Of a stretch of DNA of 12,615 bases, positions 1 through 6,828 are shown in pieces. The position numbers were made by a program, and so were the translations under genes. The stretch covers positions 1 through 12,615 of the forward strand of contig CANCGX010000028.1 of the NCBI GenBank assembly GCA_947377725.1, read 5' to 3'. The notes under the pieces are model-generated. The model did no database searches, was not told the origin of the DNA, and worked only from the letters and a program-made list of their open reading frames with translations. How positions within the stretch are numbered: the stretch's first letter is position 1; each line of letters starts with the position of its first letter. Source of the stretch: Actinomycetota bacterium (GTDB taxonomy: Bacteria; Actinomycetota; Actinomycetes; Nanopelagicales; Nanopelagicaceae).

Positions 1-485
1 TGTGCCATATTGTTTCCATCGCCAACATATGTAAATTTGCGACCGGCAATATCATTTCCGAAAACTTCGCGAATCGTTACCCAATCGGCAAGTAATTGTG
101 TTGGGTGATCATCATCTGTGAGTCCGTTGAGAACTGGAATGGTTGCCCATTGGCCAAGTTCATCAACATCAGATTGCTTAAATGTGCGAACGATTAACGC
201 TGATGCAAATCCACTGATGATTCGTGCCGTATCCGCAATAGTTTCACCACGACCAATTTGAAGGTCATCACCGCGAAGGAACATTGGTGTTCCACCGAGA
301 TGAGCCACTGCTGTCTCTGATGCAAGACGTGTGCGGGTAGAAGGCTTAGTCATGTAAATAGCAACGGTGCGGTTGGCCAAGGTGTCGGTCGAGCGAAAAG
401 GAGACTTGGCAAAGTCGGCAGCTGTGTCCAGTAGTAGGTCAACATCAGCGCGACTCAAATCAGCAGTGCGGAGCAAATCCTTCAT
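1..485 (-). CDS. argF: Ornithine carbamoyltransferase, N-terminal part (cut by window edge)
   Basis: Cytoplasmic enzyme of arginine synthesis that joins carbamoyl phosphate and ornithine to give citrulline. I translated the minus strand by hand; 161 codons are visible from the ATG at 485-483 and the frame is still open at base 1. The carbamoyl-phosphate loop STRTR is at residues 49-53. The QIGRGE segment (76-81) is typical of ornithine rather than aspartate transcarbamoylases. R100-T101 and H127-P-T-Q130 complete the N-terminal phosphate/carbamoyl site, and VGDGNN (154-159) opens the second domain. The ornithine-binding C-terminal part lies outside the window. The gene is divergent from the DUF3039 gene, 39 nt apart. 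A TAAACT box on its strand ends 6 nt before the ATG and no Shine-Dalgarno sequence is visible, so the message is probably leaderless. Confidence 0.93.
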   Translation of the reverse strand, partial: MKDLLRTADLSRADVDLLLDTAADFAKSPFRSTDTLANRTVAIYMTKPSTRTRLASETAVAHLGGTPMFLRGDDLQIGRGETIADTARIISGFASALIVRTFKQSDVDELGQWATIPVLNGLTDDDHPTQLLADWVTIREVFGNDIAGRKFTYVGDGNNMA

Positions 486-491
486 TGACGG

Positions 492-497
492 AGTTTA
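492..497 (-). promoter_or_regulatory. Candidate -10 box of a leaderless argF promoter
   Basis: Read on the minus strand this is TAAACT, matching the actinobacterial -10 consensus TANNNT. It is followed by 6 nt and then the argF ATG. Transcription would begin at or next to the start codon. I see no convincing -35 element. Confidence 0.45.
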
Positions 498-511
498 ATC
501 TATAAGGCAGA

Positions 512-517
512 TAAGAT
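512..517 (+). promoter_or_regulatory. Candidate -10 box of a leaderless DUF3039/GH18 promoter
   Basis: TAAGAT lies exactly 7 nt before the ATG at 525, and there is no Shine-Dalgarno sequence in the 39-nt gap. A TTGACG hexamer at 485-490 looks like a -35 box, but the 21-nt spacer is longer than usual. It would drive the DUF3039 gene and the overlapping glycoside hydrolase. Confidence 0.45.
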
Positions 518-524
518 TGCGCGC

Positions 525-773
525 ATGGGATTCCTTTCGCGTATACGCACCGATGTCCTCGAGCGCGAGGAAAAACTCACCCAAGAAGATGGCGACCACG
601 AACGCTTCTCGCACTATGTGCTCAAGGAGAAGATTCTTGAATCGGCCGTCACGGGTAAAGCAGTTAAAGCTTTGTGCGGGAAGAAGTGGATCCCGAACCG
701 CGATCCAGAGAAATTTCCTATCTGCCCAACGTGCAAGGAAATTCATGCGGGGCTCAAGAAAAAGGATCAATGA
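525..773 (+). CDS. DUF3039 family small protein
   Basis: This 82-residue soluble protein belongs to the actinobacterial DUF3039 family, whose function is unknown to me. The family-typical core is present: DGDHERFSHYV near residues 22-32, then ESAVTGKAVKALCGKKW, and PEKFPICPTCKEIH near the end. Three cysteines in the pattern LCG...CPTC look like part of a small metal (probably zinc) site, which is inference from spacing only. Length fits the family. The start at 525 is chosen because the conserved region follows closely and a TANNNT box sits 7 nt upstream. The stop codon overlaps the ATG of the glycoside hydrolase (ATGA), so the two are translationally coupled. A longer reading in another frame over the same bases (517-795) is a shadow. 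Confidence 0.88.
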   Translation: MGFLSRIRTDVLEREEKLTQEDGDHERFSHYVLKEKILESAVTGKAVKALCGKKWIPNRDPEKFPICPTCKEIHAGLKKKDQ

Positions 774-2620
774 GATTAGCTCGCTCACGGGCTAGGGGGG
801 TTTCTCCGCTAGCCCCGGTCTCCCCGCTCTCCTCTCTATTAGCGTTATTGATGGTCGCAGGCGTCTGCGTTGGCATTTCCATTCCTCAAGCACAAGCCGA
901 TAATCCACCGCGCAAGATTCTGACAGGTTGGATTCCTTACTATCGAACATATTCATCACCCGGTAAGCAAAACGGGGGGCTAGATAGTGCGCTCGCTAAC
1001 GCTGATCTTATTAAAGAGGTTATGCCGTTTTGGTATGCACTGGACAGCGCTACGAAAATTAGTGATCTCTACACACCAGCGAATCCAAGTAATCCAATGG
1101 GTGACACTCTCAATAAATTGCGAAGTGCCGGATTTCAAATAATTCCAACCATAACTGACTCAACTGCGTCGAAAGATCCAAAAACTGGAAAGACGCAAAC
1201 GACGGTGCTTTCTAATTTGATGGCAGATGGACCAAAACGGGATCTGCTTGTAAAGACAATCACAGATTTTGTCATGGCGAATAATTTTGATGGAATCGAT
1301 TTAGATTTTGAGAATTTTGCATATGTTGATGGAACGTCTTCATGGGCCACAACTCAAATTCGTTTTGTTGCATTTATGAAGGCACTCGCTTCCTCGCTGC
1401 ATGCACAAGGAAAATTGCTTTCACTTACAACTCCACCATCTTTTGATCCAGCAACCGGAAAGAAAGGTTATTGGGTCTACTCGTGGCCAGATTTGGGTTC
1501 TGTTATTGATCGACTACGCATCATGACATATGACTATTCGACTGCAACACCGGGACCTATTGGTCCGATTACATGGGTAGAGCAAACGCTCCAATATGCA
1601 GTTGCTGTAGTTCCCGCATCAAAAGTGTTTGTTGGTTTGCCAGGTTACGGTCGCGATTGGGTTACCTCTGTTCAGGGTGTCTGTCCATCACTACCAATTA
1701 ATTACACCGCTACAGTTAAAACAACGGCATCTGCTGGAACTGTAGTAATGCGAGATGCGGCAACACTTGCTTCAACATATGGAGCAACTCCTCAATACCA
1801 AGCTAAATACGGTGAAACATCTTTTACATATCAAAAGGTTTACAACGGAACGACTTCAGATGGACAACTCACGCAGTGCACCGCTTCTAGAGTTGTTTGG
1901 TATCAAGATCCGCAAGGCTTCGCTCTTCGAGCTAATCTCATTTCAAAATATCATTTGGGCGGACTCACGCAATGGACACTGGGAATGGAAGATCCTGCTG
2001 CCACTGAATCAATTCGTACGGTGGCCAAATCAATTGCGCCTGATGTTGTAGTTGCAACGTTGGCCTCGGATGCGAAAATGACGACGTACGGGGGAATTGC
2101 ACACTTGAGCGGAACATTTACTCTGCTTGATAGGCGGCCAGTGTCTGGACTTCCTGTTCGCGTCGAAGTAAAAACGGCTACAACGGAGTGGACACCTCTT
2201 TTCAGTGGAACAACCAATGGTGCAGGAGTCTTATCTGCGCCAATAATCATCGGTGAAAATACTCAAACGCGAATGATTTCCGATGGAACATGGGAGCGTG
2301 CTGAAGGCCGTAGCTCTGAGTTGGCGCTTGCTGCATCAAGAAAGATCTCGTGGACCTCTGCGCCCACTTCGGTCAAACGCGGAGTCAGTTTCCAAATCTC
2401 TGGAAGAGTATCTCCGGCATCATCGATCACTCAGGGTTTCAAAGTGACGTTGTCTAATGGCACCGCATCGACACAGCAGGTACCTGTGGATGCTTCGGGG
2501 AATTTTGTAATAGGTATAACGGAAAAGGTTCCTGGAATTAGTCAGTACAGAGTAAGCGCCCCGGCAGATTCTAAATTCCTAGCTTCCAGCAGCGATTTTG
2601 TTACAGTTGTAGTTCGTTAG
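770..2620 (+). CDS. Secreted glycoside hydrolase family 18 protein with two C-terminal beta domains
   Basis: Predicted 616-residue exported hydrolase of the chitinase/peptidoglycan-glucosaminidase superfamily. Residues 1-43 form a signal peptide: Arg-rich n-region, hydrophobic stretch at about 19-38, and AQA before the likely cut at 43/44. The TIM barrel spans roughly 48-425. It contains the family-18 catalytic signature DGIDLDFE (174-181) with E181 as proton donor, MTYDY (252-256), and W402 in the last strand. Residues of about 430-525 and 526-616 look like two Ig-like beta-sandwich domains, often used for wall or glycan contact. The frame stays open upstream to 674, but the ATG at 770 is preferred: it gives the signal peptide at the very N-terminus, has AAAGGA just upstream, and overlaps the DUF3039 stop by 4 nt. 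The substrate (chitin, wall glycan or other GlcNAc polymer) cannot be told from the sequence. Confidence 0.9.
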   Translation: MRLARSRARGVSPLAPVSPLSSLLALLMVAGVCVGISIPQAQADNPPRKILTGWIPYYRTYSSPGKQNGGLDSALANADLIKEVMPFWYALDSATKISDLYTPANPSNPMGDTLNKLRSAGFQIIPTITDSTASKDPKTGKTQTTVLSNLMADGPKRDLLVKTITDFVMANNFDGIDLDFENFAYVDGTSSWATTQIRFVAFMKALASSLHAQGKLLSLTTPPSFDPATGKKGYWVYSWPDLGSVIDRLRIMTYDYSTATPGPIGPITWVEQTLQYAVAVVPASKVFVGLPGYGRDWVTSVQGVCPSLPINYTATVKTTASAGTVVMRDAATLASTYGATPQYQAKYGETSFTYQKVYNGTTSDGQLTQCTASRVVWYQDPQGFALRANLISKYHLGGLTQWTLGMEDPAATESIRTVAKSIAPDVVVATLASDAKMTTYGGIAHLSGTFTLLDRRPVSGLPVRVEVKTATTEWTPLFSGTTNGAGVLSAPIIIGENTQTRMISDGTWERAEGRSSELALAASRKISWTSAPTSVKRGVSFQISGRVSPASSITQGFKVTLSNGTASTQQVPVDASGNFVIGITEKVPGISQYRVSAPADSKFLASSSDFVTVVVR

Positions 2621-2654
2621 GTTCAAAACTCTACTTTTCCGAGGCGGTGGTGAT

Positions 2655-2942
2655 GTGGGCGATACGCTGACAGATGTCGATATCAGCATCGAACAACTTC
2701 TTGATCGACCTTGGGTCTGCATCGTTTGGGATGACCCTGTCAACTTGATGTCGTACGTAACTTTTGTTCTTATCAAAATCTTTAGCTTCACTAAAGAAAA
2801 AGCTCACGACAAAATGATGCAAGTACATATTGAGGGCCGTGCAGTAGTTGCGACGGGATCTCGAGAAGAAATGGAACACTATGTTCAAGCTCTTCATGAT
2901 CACGGGTTATGGGCAACACTTCAACGCGATGACAAAATTTAA
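2655..2942 (+). CDS. clpS: ClpS, ATP-dependent Clp protease adaptor
   Basis: This 95-residue adaptor brings proteins with destabilising N-terminal residues to the ClpA/ClpC-ClpP protease in the cytoplasm. The actinobacterial ClpS pattern is clear: RPWVCIVWDDPVNLMSYV (18-35) carries the acidic residues of the N-degron pocket. H58 in MMQVHIEG is the pocket histidine, followed by VVATGSREEME and the C-terminal HGLWATLQRD. The start is a GTG; no ATG in frame precedes it and GAGG lies at 2641-2644, somewhat far upstream. A TACTTT box at 2632-2637 could be a -10 element. The stop overlaps the next start by one base (TAATG), so it is co-translated with the DUF2017 gene, its usual neighbour in Actinobacteria. 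Confidence 0.95.
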   Translation: MGDTLTDVDISIEQLLDRPWVCIVWDDPVNLMSYVTFVLIKIFSFTKEKAHDKMMQVHIEGRAVVATGSREEMEHYVQALHDHGLWATLQRDDKI

Positions 2943-3496
2943 TGTCTGATTTTTCTCGCGATGGCGATAGTTATTCGCTCGCAATTTCTATAGATGAGGC
3001 CCACGTATTAATTAATCTCGTCGAACAACTTTTAGAGCTATTGGGCGAAGGTGATTTTCAGCATCATTACGATGAGAATGATCCATTTGCGCAACTTATG
3101 GCAATGCAGCAGGAAGTAGTTGCGCCAGAAGATCCAGTGCTAAAAAGATTATTACCAAATGCATACTCAGATCCGGAAGCTGCCGATGACTTTAGGCGCT
3201 ATACCGAACCGGCTCTTCGGAGAACCAAACAAGATTCGCTTCGTATTATTCGTGAACAACTTACAGTTCTCGTCGACAACGAGGAAGGCGGAGTTATTCC
3301 AGAAGTTGATGCACAGCTCTGGCTAAAGTCCATAAATGATTTGAGGCTTGCGCTCTCAGTTCGTTTAGAAATTCATGGCGAAAGTTTTGAAATCTTTGAA
3401 AATATGCCCGATGAAGATCCTCAAAAAGGTATTTACGCAGTCTATTTTTGGCTGGGCTGGTTGCAGGAGAGCCTGCTCGAGTTATTGACCCAGTAA
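2942..3496 (+). CDS. DUF2017 family protein
   Basis: Soluble acidic protein of 184 residues that I recognise as the DUF2017 family, mainly from its length, helical acidic character and position directly after clpS. This is the arrangement in Mycobacterium tuberculosis (Rv1331-Rv1332) and Streptomyces. Visible features are a leucine-rich helical start (ISIDEAHVLINLVEQLLELL, residues 16-35), a central ADDFRRYTEPALRRTK segment, and a C-terminal FWLGWLQESLLELL helix. No catalytic motif, signal peptide or membrane helix is evident. The start codon overlaps the clpS stop by one nucleotide. A role with the ClpS/Clp pathway is suggested only by this conserved pairing. The last codons contain a TAAGAT box that may serve as the promoter of murI. 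Confidence 0.85.
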   Translation: MSDFSRDGDSYSLAISIDEAHVLINLVEQLLELLGEGDFQHHYDENDPFAQLMAMQQEVVAPEDPVLKRLLPNAYSDPEAADDFRRYTEPALRRTKQDSLRIIREQLTVLVDNEEGGVIPEVDAQLWLKSINDLRLALSVRLEIHGESFEIFENMPDEDPQKGIYAVYFWLGWLQESLLELLTQ

Positions 3497-3499
3497 GAT
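3494..3499 (+). promoter_or_regulatory. Candidate -10 box of a leaderless murI promoter, over the DUF2017 stop
   Basis: TAAGAT includes the DUF2017 stop codon and ends 6 nt before the murI ATG. The 9-nt gap has no Shine-Dalgarno sequence. The same hexamer precedes the DUF3039 gene at a 7-nt distance. No good -35 is seen. Confidence 0.4.
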
Positions 3500-3505
3500 T
3501 CCGAC

Positions 3506-4303
3506 ATGAGTTCGAACGCGCCTATTGGAATCTTTGATTCCGGTGTCGGCGGATTGACCGTGGCCCGTGCAATTATTGATCAACTCCCGAATGAATCGAT
3601 TCTCTACGTAGGGGATACGGCACGAGGCCCTTATGGACCGCGTCCACTCGCGGAAGTTCGCTCATTCGCTTTAGAAATAATGGATCAACTTGTTGCAGCT
3701 GGTGTTAAAGCCATAGTTATTGCTTGCAACAGCGCAAGTGCGGCGACCCTGAGAGATGCGCGCGAACGTTATGACGTTCCGCTTATCGAAGTTATTCAAC
3801 CTGCAGCTAGGCGTGCGGTTTCAGCGACTCGTACAGGGAAAGTTGGAGTGATTGGAACACAAGCAACAATTGATTCAGGTGCCTACCTCGATGCATTCGC
3901 AGCAGCGCCACAATTAGAAATATCTTCAATCGCATGCCCTCAATTTGTTGAATTTGTCGAACGTGGCGAAACTTCGGGGGATGCAATTACACAGATTGCT
4001 AAAGACTATTTAAGTCCGCTTGTAAAAGACGGGGTTGATACTTTGGTTTTAGGTTGCACCCATTACCCACTTCTTACAGGCGTCATCTCCTATGTGATGG
4101 GAAATGATGTGACTCTCGTTTCAAGCGCCGATGAAACTGCAAAAGATTTGTATAGAACTTTGGTTGAGCACGATTTGCTCAGATCAACGACAGATGGACG
4201 CCCAACGTACAAATTCGTTTCAACTGGCGATAGCGCATCCTTTGCGACTTTGGCCCGTCGATTCCTTGGTCCAGAAGTTGTAAGAGTTGAAAGCACCATT
4301 TAA
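3506..4303 (+). CDS. murI: Glutamate racemase
   Basis: Cytoplasmic cofactor-independent racemase converting L-glutamate to D-glutamate for peptidoglycan. The 265-residue length is normal. The N-terminal IGIFDSGVGGLTVA carries D11 and S12. The two catalytic cysteines are C74 in IACNSAS and C184 in LGCTHYPLL. Both halves of the pseudo-symmetric fold are therefore intact. It lies 9 nt after the DUF2017 gene. In M. tuberculosis the genes between Rv1332 and murI encode a peptidase, Mec, CysO, CysM and a rhomboid; all are absent here. The stop codon sits in the first copy of a 15-bp tandem repeat, so two further in-frame TAA codons follow at 4316 and 4331. Confidence 0.96.
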   Translation: MSSNAPIGIFDSGVGGLTVARAIIDQLPNESILYVGDTARGPYGPRPLAEVRSFALEIMDQLVAAGVKAIVIACNSASAATLRDARERYDVPLIEVIQPAARRAVSATRTGKVGVIGTQATIDSGAYLDAFAAAPQLEISSIACPQFVEFVERGETSGDAITQIAKDYLSPLVKDGVDTLVLGCTHYPLLTGVISYVMGNDVTLVSSADETAKDLYRTLVEHDLLRSTTDGRPTYKFVSTGDSASFATLARRFLGPEVVRVESTI

Positions 4304-4340
4304 TTCCAAGCAATTTAATTCCAAGCAATTTAATTCCAAG
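4299..4340 (+). repeat. 15-bp tandem repeat, 2.8 copies, over the murI stop codon
   Basis: The unit TTTAATTCCAAGCAA occurs at 4299-4313 and 4314-4328, followed by a 12-base partial copy at 4329-4340. The copies are identical. Each carries TAA in the murI frame, at 4301, 4316 and 4331. It fills most of the murI-rph gap and has no hairpin or T-run of a terminator. Confidence 0.9.
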
Positions 4341-4371
4341 AATATCGAGTAAGCCGAGAGAAAGAGATGTA

Positions 4372-5097
4372 ATGAGCGCACGTATTGATGGACGCCAATC
4401 AAATCAGCTTCGCCCTATTAAGTTCACCCGCAATTGGTTGAACAATGCAGAGGGATCAGTTCTCGTAGAATTTGGTAATACTCGCGTTCTCTGCGTCGCA
4501 TCTTTTACTCCCGGAGTTCCTCGGTGGATTGCAGGAACTGGCAAAGGTTGGGTTACTTCGGAATATGCCATGCTTCCTCGTGCCACTCATACACGTTCAG
4601 ATCGCGAAAGCGTTAAAGGAAAACTTGGCGGTCGCACACAAGAGATTTCCCGCCTAGTAGGTCGTTCACTTCGCGCCGTTGTTGATACACATGCACTTGG
4701 TGAAAACACCATTGTGGTTGACTGTGATGTTTTGCAAGCTGATGGCGGTACCCGAACTGCGGCAATAACCGGTGCATATGTTGCACTTGCAGATGCAATT
4801 TCATGGGCCAAGTCGAAGGGCCACGTACTTGCTGATCGTCAACCACTTCGCCAATCCGTTGCAGCAGTTTCTGTTGGAATCATCGGTGGGGTTCCTATGC
4901 TCGATCTCTGTTATGAAGAAGATGTTACTGCCGATACAGATATGAATATTGTCTGTACGGGCGACGGTAATTTTGTTGAAGTGCAGGGAACAGCCGAAGG
5001 CGTTCCATTTGATCGCGCCTTACTCAATCAGCTTCTCGATCTTGGCACAGCAGGTTGCGCGGAGTTAGCTGCTCTTCAGAAAGCGGCTCTGCTGTAA
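4372..5097 (+). CDS. rph: Ribonuclease PH
   Basis: Phosphate-dependent 3'-to-5' exoribonuclease that trims the 3' ends of tRNA precursors and other RNAs; the family works as a hexameric ring. The 241-residue length is standard. Diagnostic blocks are EGSVLVEFGNTRVLC near the N-terminus, GKGWVTSEYAMLPRATHTR, GGRTQEISRLVGRSLR with the phosphate-contacting arginine at 88, CDVLQADGGTRTAAITGA, and DLCYEEDVTADTDMN. D178 and D184 are the conserved acidic pair of the active site. The C-terminal VQGTAEGVPFDRALLNQLL block is also present. The start has a purine-rich GAGAAAGAGAT stretch just upstream. It is followed after 19 nt by rdgB, the conserved partner order in Actinobacteria. Confidence 0.96.
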   Translation: MSARIDGRQSNQLRPIKFTRNWLNNAEGSVLVEFGNTRVLCVASFTPGVPRWIAGTGKGWVTSEYAMLPRATHTRSDRESVKGKLGGRTQEISRLVGRSLRAVVDTHALGENTIVVDCDVLQADGGTRTAAITGAYVALADAISWAKSKGHVLADRQPLRQSVAAVSVGIIGGVPMLDLCYEEDVTADTDMNIVCTGDGNFVEVQGTAEGVPFDRALLNQLLDLGTAGCAELAALQKAALL

Positions 5098-5116
5098 TTC
5101 AGCAGATATTCAATTT

Positions 5117-5749
5117 ATGCGTCAACTAATTCTTGCTTCCAGGAATGCTGGAAAAATTCGAGAGTTTAAGCGAATGCTGGAAGAGAGCTCCATCGACGTT
5201 GAGGTACTCAGTCTTTTGGATTTCCCGGAGTTGCCAGATGTTGAAGAAACGGGAACGACTCTGCAGGAAAATGCTCGACTTAAAGCTGTGGAAATAACGC
5301 AGGCAACAGGTAAACCATGTCTTGCAGATGACAGCGGAATATTTATCGATGTGCTGGATGGAAATCCAGGTGTCTATTCAGCTCGCTGGTCAGGTGTTCA
5401 CGGCGATGACCAGGCAAATAATGCGAAAGTCTTGCGCGAAATTCATGAGAAAGAGAGAGCTGCTGCTAATGGCCAAGTGGATCGTTCAGCGCAATTTCGT
5501 TGTGTAGTTGCGCTGTCATTTCCTTCAGACCATCAAAGCGCGGGCGAGGTGATCTTCGAATCAGGGGAGATGCCGGGGCGAATCATTGATGAACCACGGG
5601 GTGAGCATGGATTTGGGTATGACCCAATATTCGTGCCAGATGGATTTTCAGAAACGTCGGCGGAGCTAAGTGCGCAGGAAAAAGACCGCATTAGCCATCG
5701 TGGCCAGGCAATGCGAAAGATTCTTCCTATATTGGCAGCCACGCTCTAG
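5117..5749 (+). CDS. rdgB: XTP/dITP pyrophosphatase (non-canonical purine NTP hydrolase)
   Basis: Cytoplasmic Ham1/RdgB-family enzyme that hydrolyses dITP, ITP and XTP to monophosphates and keeps deaminated purines out of DNA and RNA. The 210-residue length fits. Residues 8-13 (SRNAGK) form the triphosphate-binding N-terminal motif, and LADDSGI with D71 and D72 supplies the metal/catalytic acids. VYSARWSG, GFGYDPIF and the C-terminal ISHRGQAM complete the base-recognition and active-site set. There is no Shine-Dalgarno sequence in the 19-nt gap after rph; a GATATT hexamer 6 nt before the ATG resembles a degenerate leaderless -10 box. A loop around residues 115-140 is rich in hydrophilic residues and is the least family-like part. 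Confidence 0.95.
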   Translation: MRQLILASRNAGKIREFKRMLEESSIDVEVLSLLDFPELPDVEETGTTLQENARLKAVEITQATGKPCLADDSGIFIDVLDGNPGVYSARWSGVHGDDQANNAKVLREIHEKERAAANGQVDRSAQFRCVVALSFPSDHQSAGEVIFESGEMPGRIIDEPRGEHGFGYDPIFVPDGFSETSAELSAQEKDRISHRGQAMRKILPILAATL

Positions 5750-5758
5750 CGAACCAAT

Positions 5759-5823
5759 TCCTCGCGTGAGGTAGGCTTATCACATAGGCATTACCCTCAC
5801 TATTATCATCAAGGAGCTCATCT
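5759..5823 (+). promoter_or_regulatory. Leader/promoter region of the H1-like gene with imperfect inverted repeat and strong RBS
   Basis: The gap after rdgB holds an imperfect inverted repeat, GTGAGGTA (5766-5773) against TACCCTCAC (5792-5800), with one bulged base. TANNNT boxes stand at 5772-5777 (TAGGCT) and 5801-5806 (TATTAT). AAGGAG at 5811-5816 is 7 nt before the GTG start at 5824 and decides that start. There is no T-run, so I do not read the hairpin as an rdgB terminator. Which -10 box is used cannot be settled by eye. Confidence 0.4.
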
Positions 5824-6771
5824 GTGGCCGTTAAGAAGACCGCAAAGAAGTCTGCTGCTAAAAAGACTGTTGCAAAGAAGAAGGTTGCAAAAAAGTCTGT
5901 AGCAAAGAAGACCACCGCGAAGAAATCTGCAGCTAAGAAGCCTGTAGCTAAGAAGACCGCAAAGAAAGTGGTCAAGAAGGTTGCTAAGAAGGCTCCAGCA
6001 AAGAAAGCTGTTGCTAAGAAAGTAACCAAAAAAGCTCCAGCTAAAAAAGTAGCTGCGAAGAAAGCAGTTGCTAAGAAAACTGCTAAAAAGAGTTCAAAGA
6101 AAGTTGCAAAGTCGACAACCAAAAAGATTCTCAGTTCTGCTCCAGTAGTTGAACGCGTTGTTATCCCAGCGGTTCCTTCAAAAGGATCGACTCCAGTTTC
6201 ATCAAAGCCAGCATCAACAATTGCTAACGCTTCGACCTCAACATCAGCGAAACCTGCTGCTCAGAAGTCATCTAGTCGCGTAGTGCTTGCGGTGGTTGTT
6301 GGAATTGTTCTTCTTGCTGTTGCTGTTGTGTCACGTAATCACTCGTCGACATCAACTGATACCGCAGCACCAACAGAATCAGCTGCCCCTTCTGAGTCAG
6401 CATCAAGCCCAGACATGAGCAATGCAACTCCAGATGCTTCTTCTGATTCAACACCTGCCGCAACTACAACTGCGGAGGCAACTGCTGATAAGCCTGCTCC
6501 AGTCGGCATCGTCGCTCACTACACAGCAAATGGTGCAACCATTTTCTGGAAGGCAGCTGACGGGGCTACAGGAATTGCGAACTACAACGTCGAGATTCGT
6601 TCAAACGGTGGAGAATGGAAGTTGATCTCAACAGTTCCTGCTTCACAACTTTCACTCGACATCACAAAGGGCGACAGCACAGGATGGTGCTCATTCCGAG
6701 TATCAGCAGTCTATGAAGATGGAACTGCAGTCGGTGGATTGGTCTTCGGACTTCCAGGACAATATTCCTAA
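5824..6771 (+). CDS. Membrane-anchored histone-H1-like lysine-repeat protein with FN3-like exported domain
   Basis: This 315-residue protein starts at a GTG with AAGGAG 7 nt upstream. Residues 1-101 are built from 4-6-residue units ending in KK (AKK, VAKK, PAKK, AAKK) and hold 44 lysines, with Ala, Val, Thr and Ser as the rest. This resembles the C-terminal tails of eukaryotic H1 and of bacterial H1-like nucleoid proteins. Residues 153-169 (VVLAVVVGIVLLAVAVV) form a single transmembrane helix. A Ser/Thr/Ala/Pro-rich linker (about 170-220) follows. Residues of about 222-315 look like a fibronectin type III domain, with TIFWKA, YNVEIRSNGGEW and FRVSAVYEDG in strand-like order. By the positive-inside rule the Lys tail faces the cytoplasm and the FN3 domain is exported. 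Lysine codons mix AAA and AAG, so the repeat is not a recent DNA-level expansion. Binding of nucleoid DNA, RNA or anionic lipid is plausible inference; no catalytic motif is seen. Confidence 0.85.
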   Translation: MAVKKTAKKSAAKKTVAKKKVAKKSVAKKTTAKKSAAKKPVAKKTAKKVVKKVAKKAPAKKAVAKKVTKKAPAKKVAAKKAVAKKTAKKSSKKVAKSTTKKILSSAPVVERVVIPAVPSKGSTPVSSKPASTIANASTSTSAKPAAQKSSSRVVLAVVVGIVLLAVAVVSRNHSSTSTDTAAPTESAAPSESASSPDMSNATPDASSDSTPAATTTAEATADKPAPVGIVAHYTANGATIFWKAADGATGIANYNVEIRSNGGEWKLISTVPASQLSLDITKGDSTGWCSFRVSAVYEDGTAVGGLVFGLPGQYS

Positions 6772-6792
6772 GTCCTAAATAAAGTAAGAATT

Positions 6793-6828
6793 AAAAGCGC
6801 TTCTCTGGAAACGGAGAGGCGCTTTTTT
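6793..6828. terminator. Bidirectional rho-independent terminator
   Basis: A 14-bp stem runs from AAAAGCGCTTCTCT (6793-6806) to GGAGAGGCGCTTTT (6813-6826) with two G-U pairs and the loop GGAAAC. It is followed by TTTTTT at 6823-6828 on the plus strand. On the minus strand the A-run at 6793-6796 becomes a shorter U-tract. It lies 21 nt after the H1-like stop and starts directly at the acyltransferase stop (6829-6827), so it serves both convergent genes. Confidence 0.92.

Noticed and set aside
1..485. Aspartate carbamoyltransferase as an alternative for the first gene
   Set aside because: The QIGRGE segment and the DDHPTQ site match ornithine transcarbamoylase; no pyrimidine genes are adjacent.
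674..769. N-terminal extension of the glycoside hydrolase by 32 residues
   Set aside because: It overlaps the DUF3039 coding frame throughout and would bury the signal peptide; the ATG at 770 fits both export and spacing.
2631..2903. Minus-strand 90-codon frame opposite clpS
   Set aside because: It is opposite a well-conserved ClpS and its predicted protein has no recognisable family feature.
4299..4340. Possible CRISPR repeats or a terminator in the murI-rph gap
   Set aside because: The 15-bp copies are directly adjacent with no spacers, and there is no hairpin followed by a T-run.
5727..6122. Minus-strand reading frame of 131 codons rich in Phe and Ala, resembling a membrane protein
   Set aside because: It is the antisense of the AAG/AAA-rich H1-like repeat; Lys codons read backwards give Phe/Leu. 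The plus frame has a strong ribosome binding site and a sensible domain layout.
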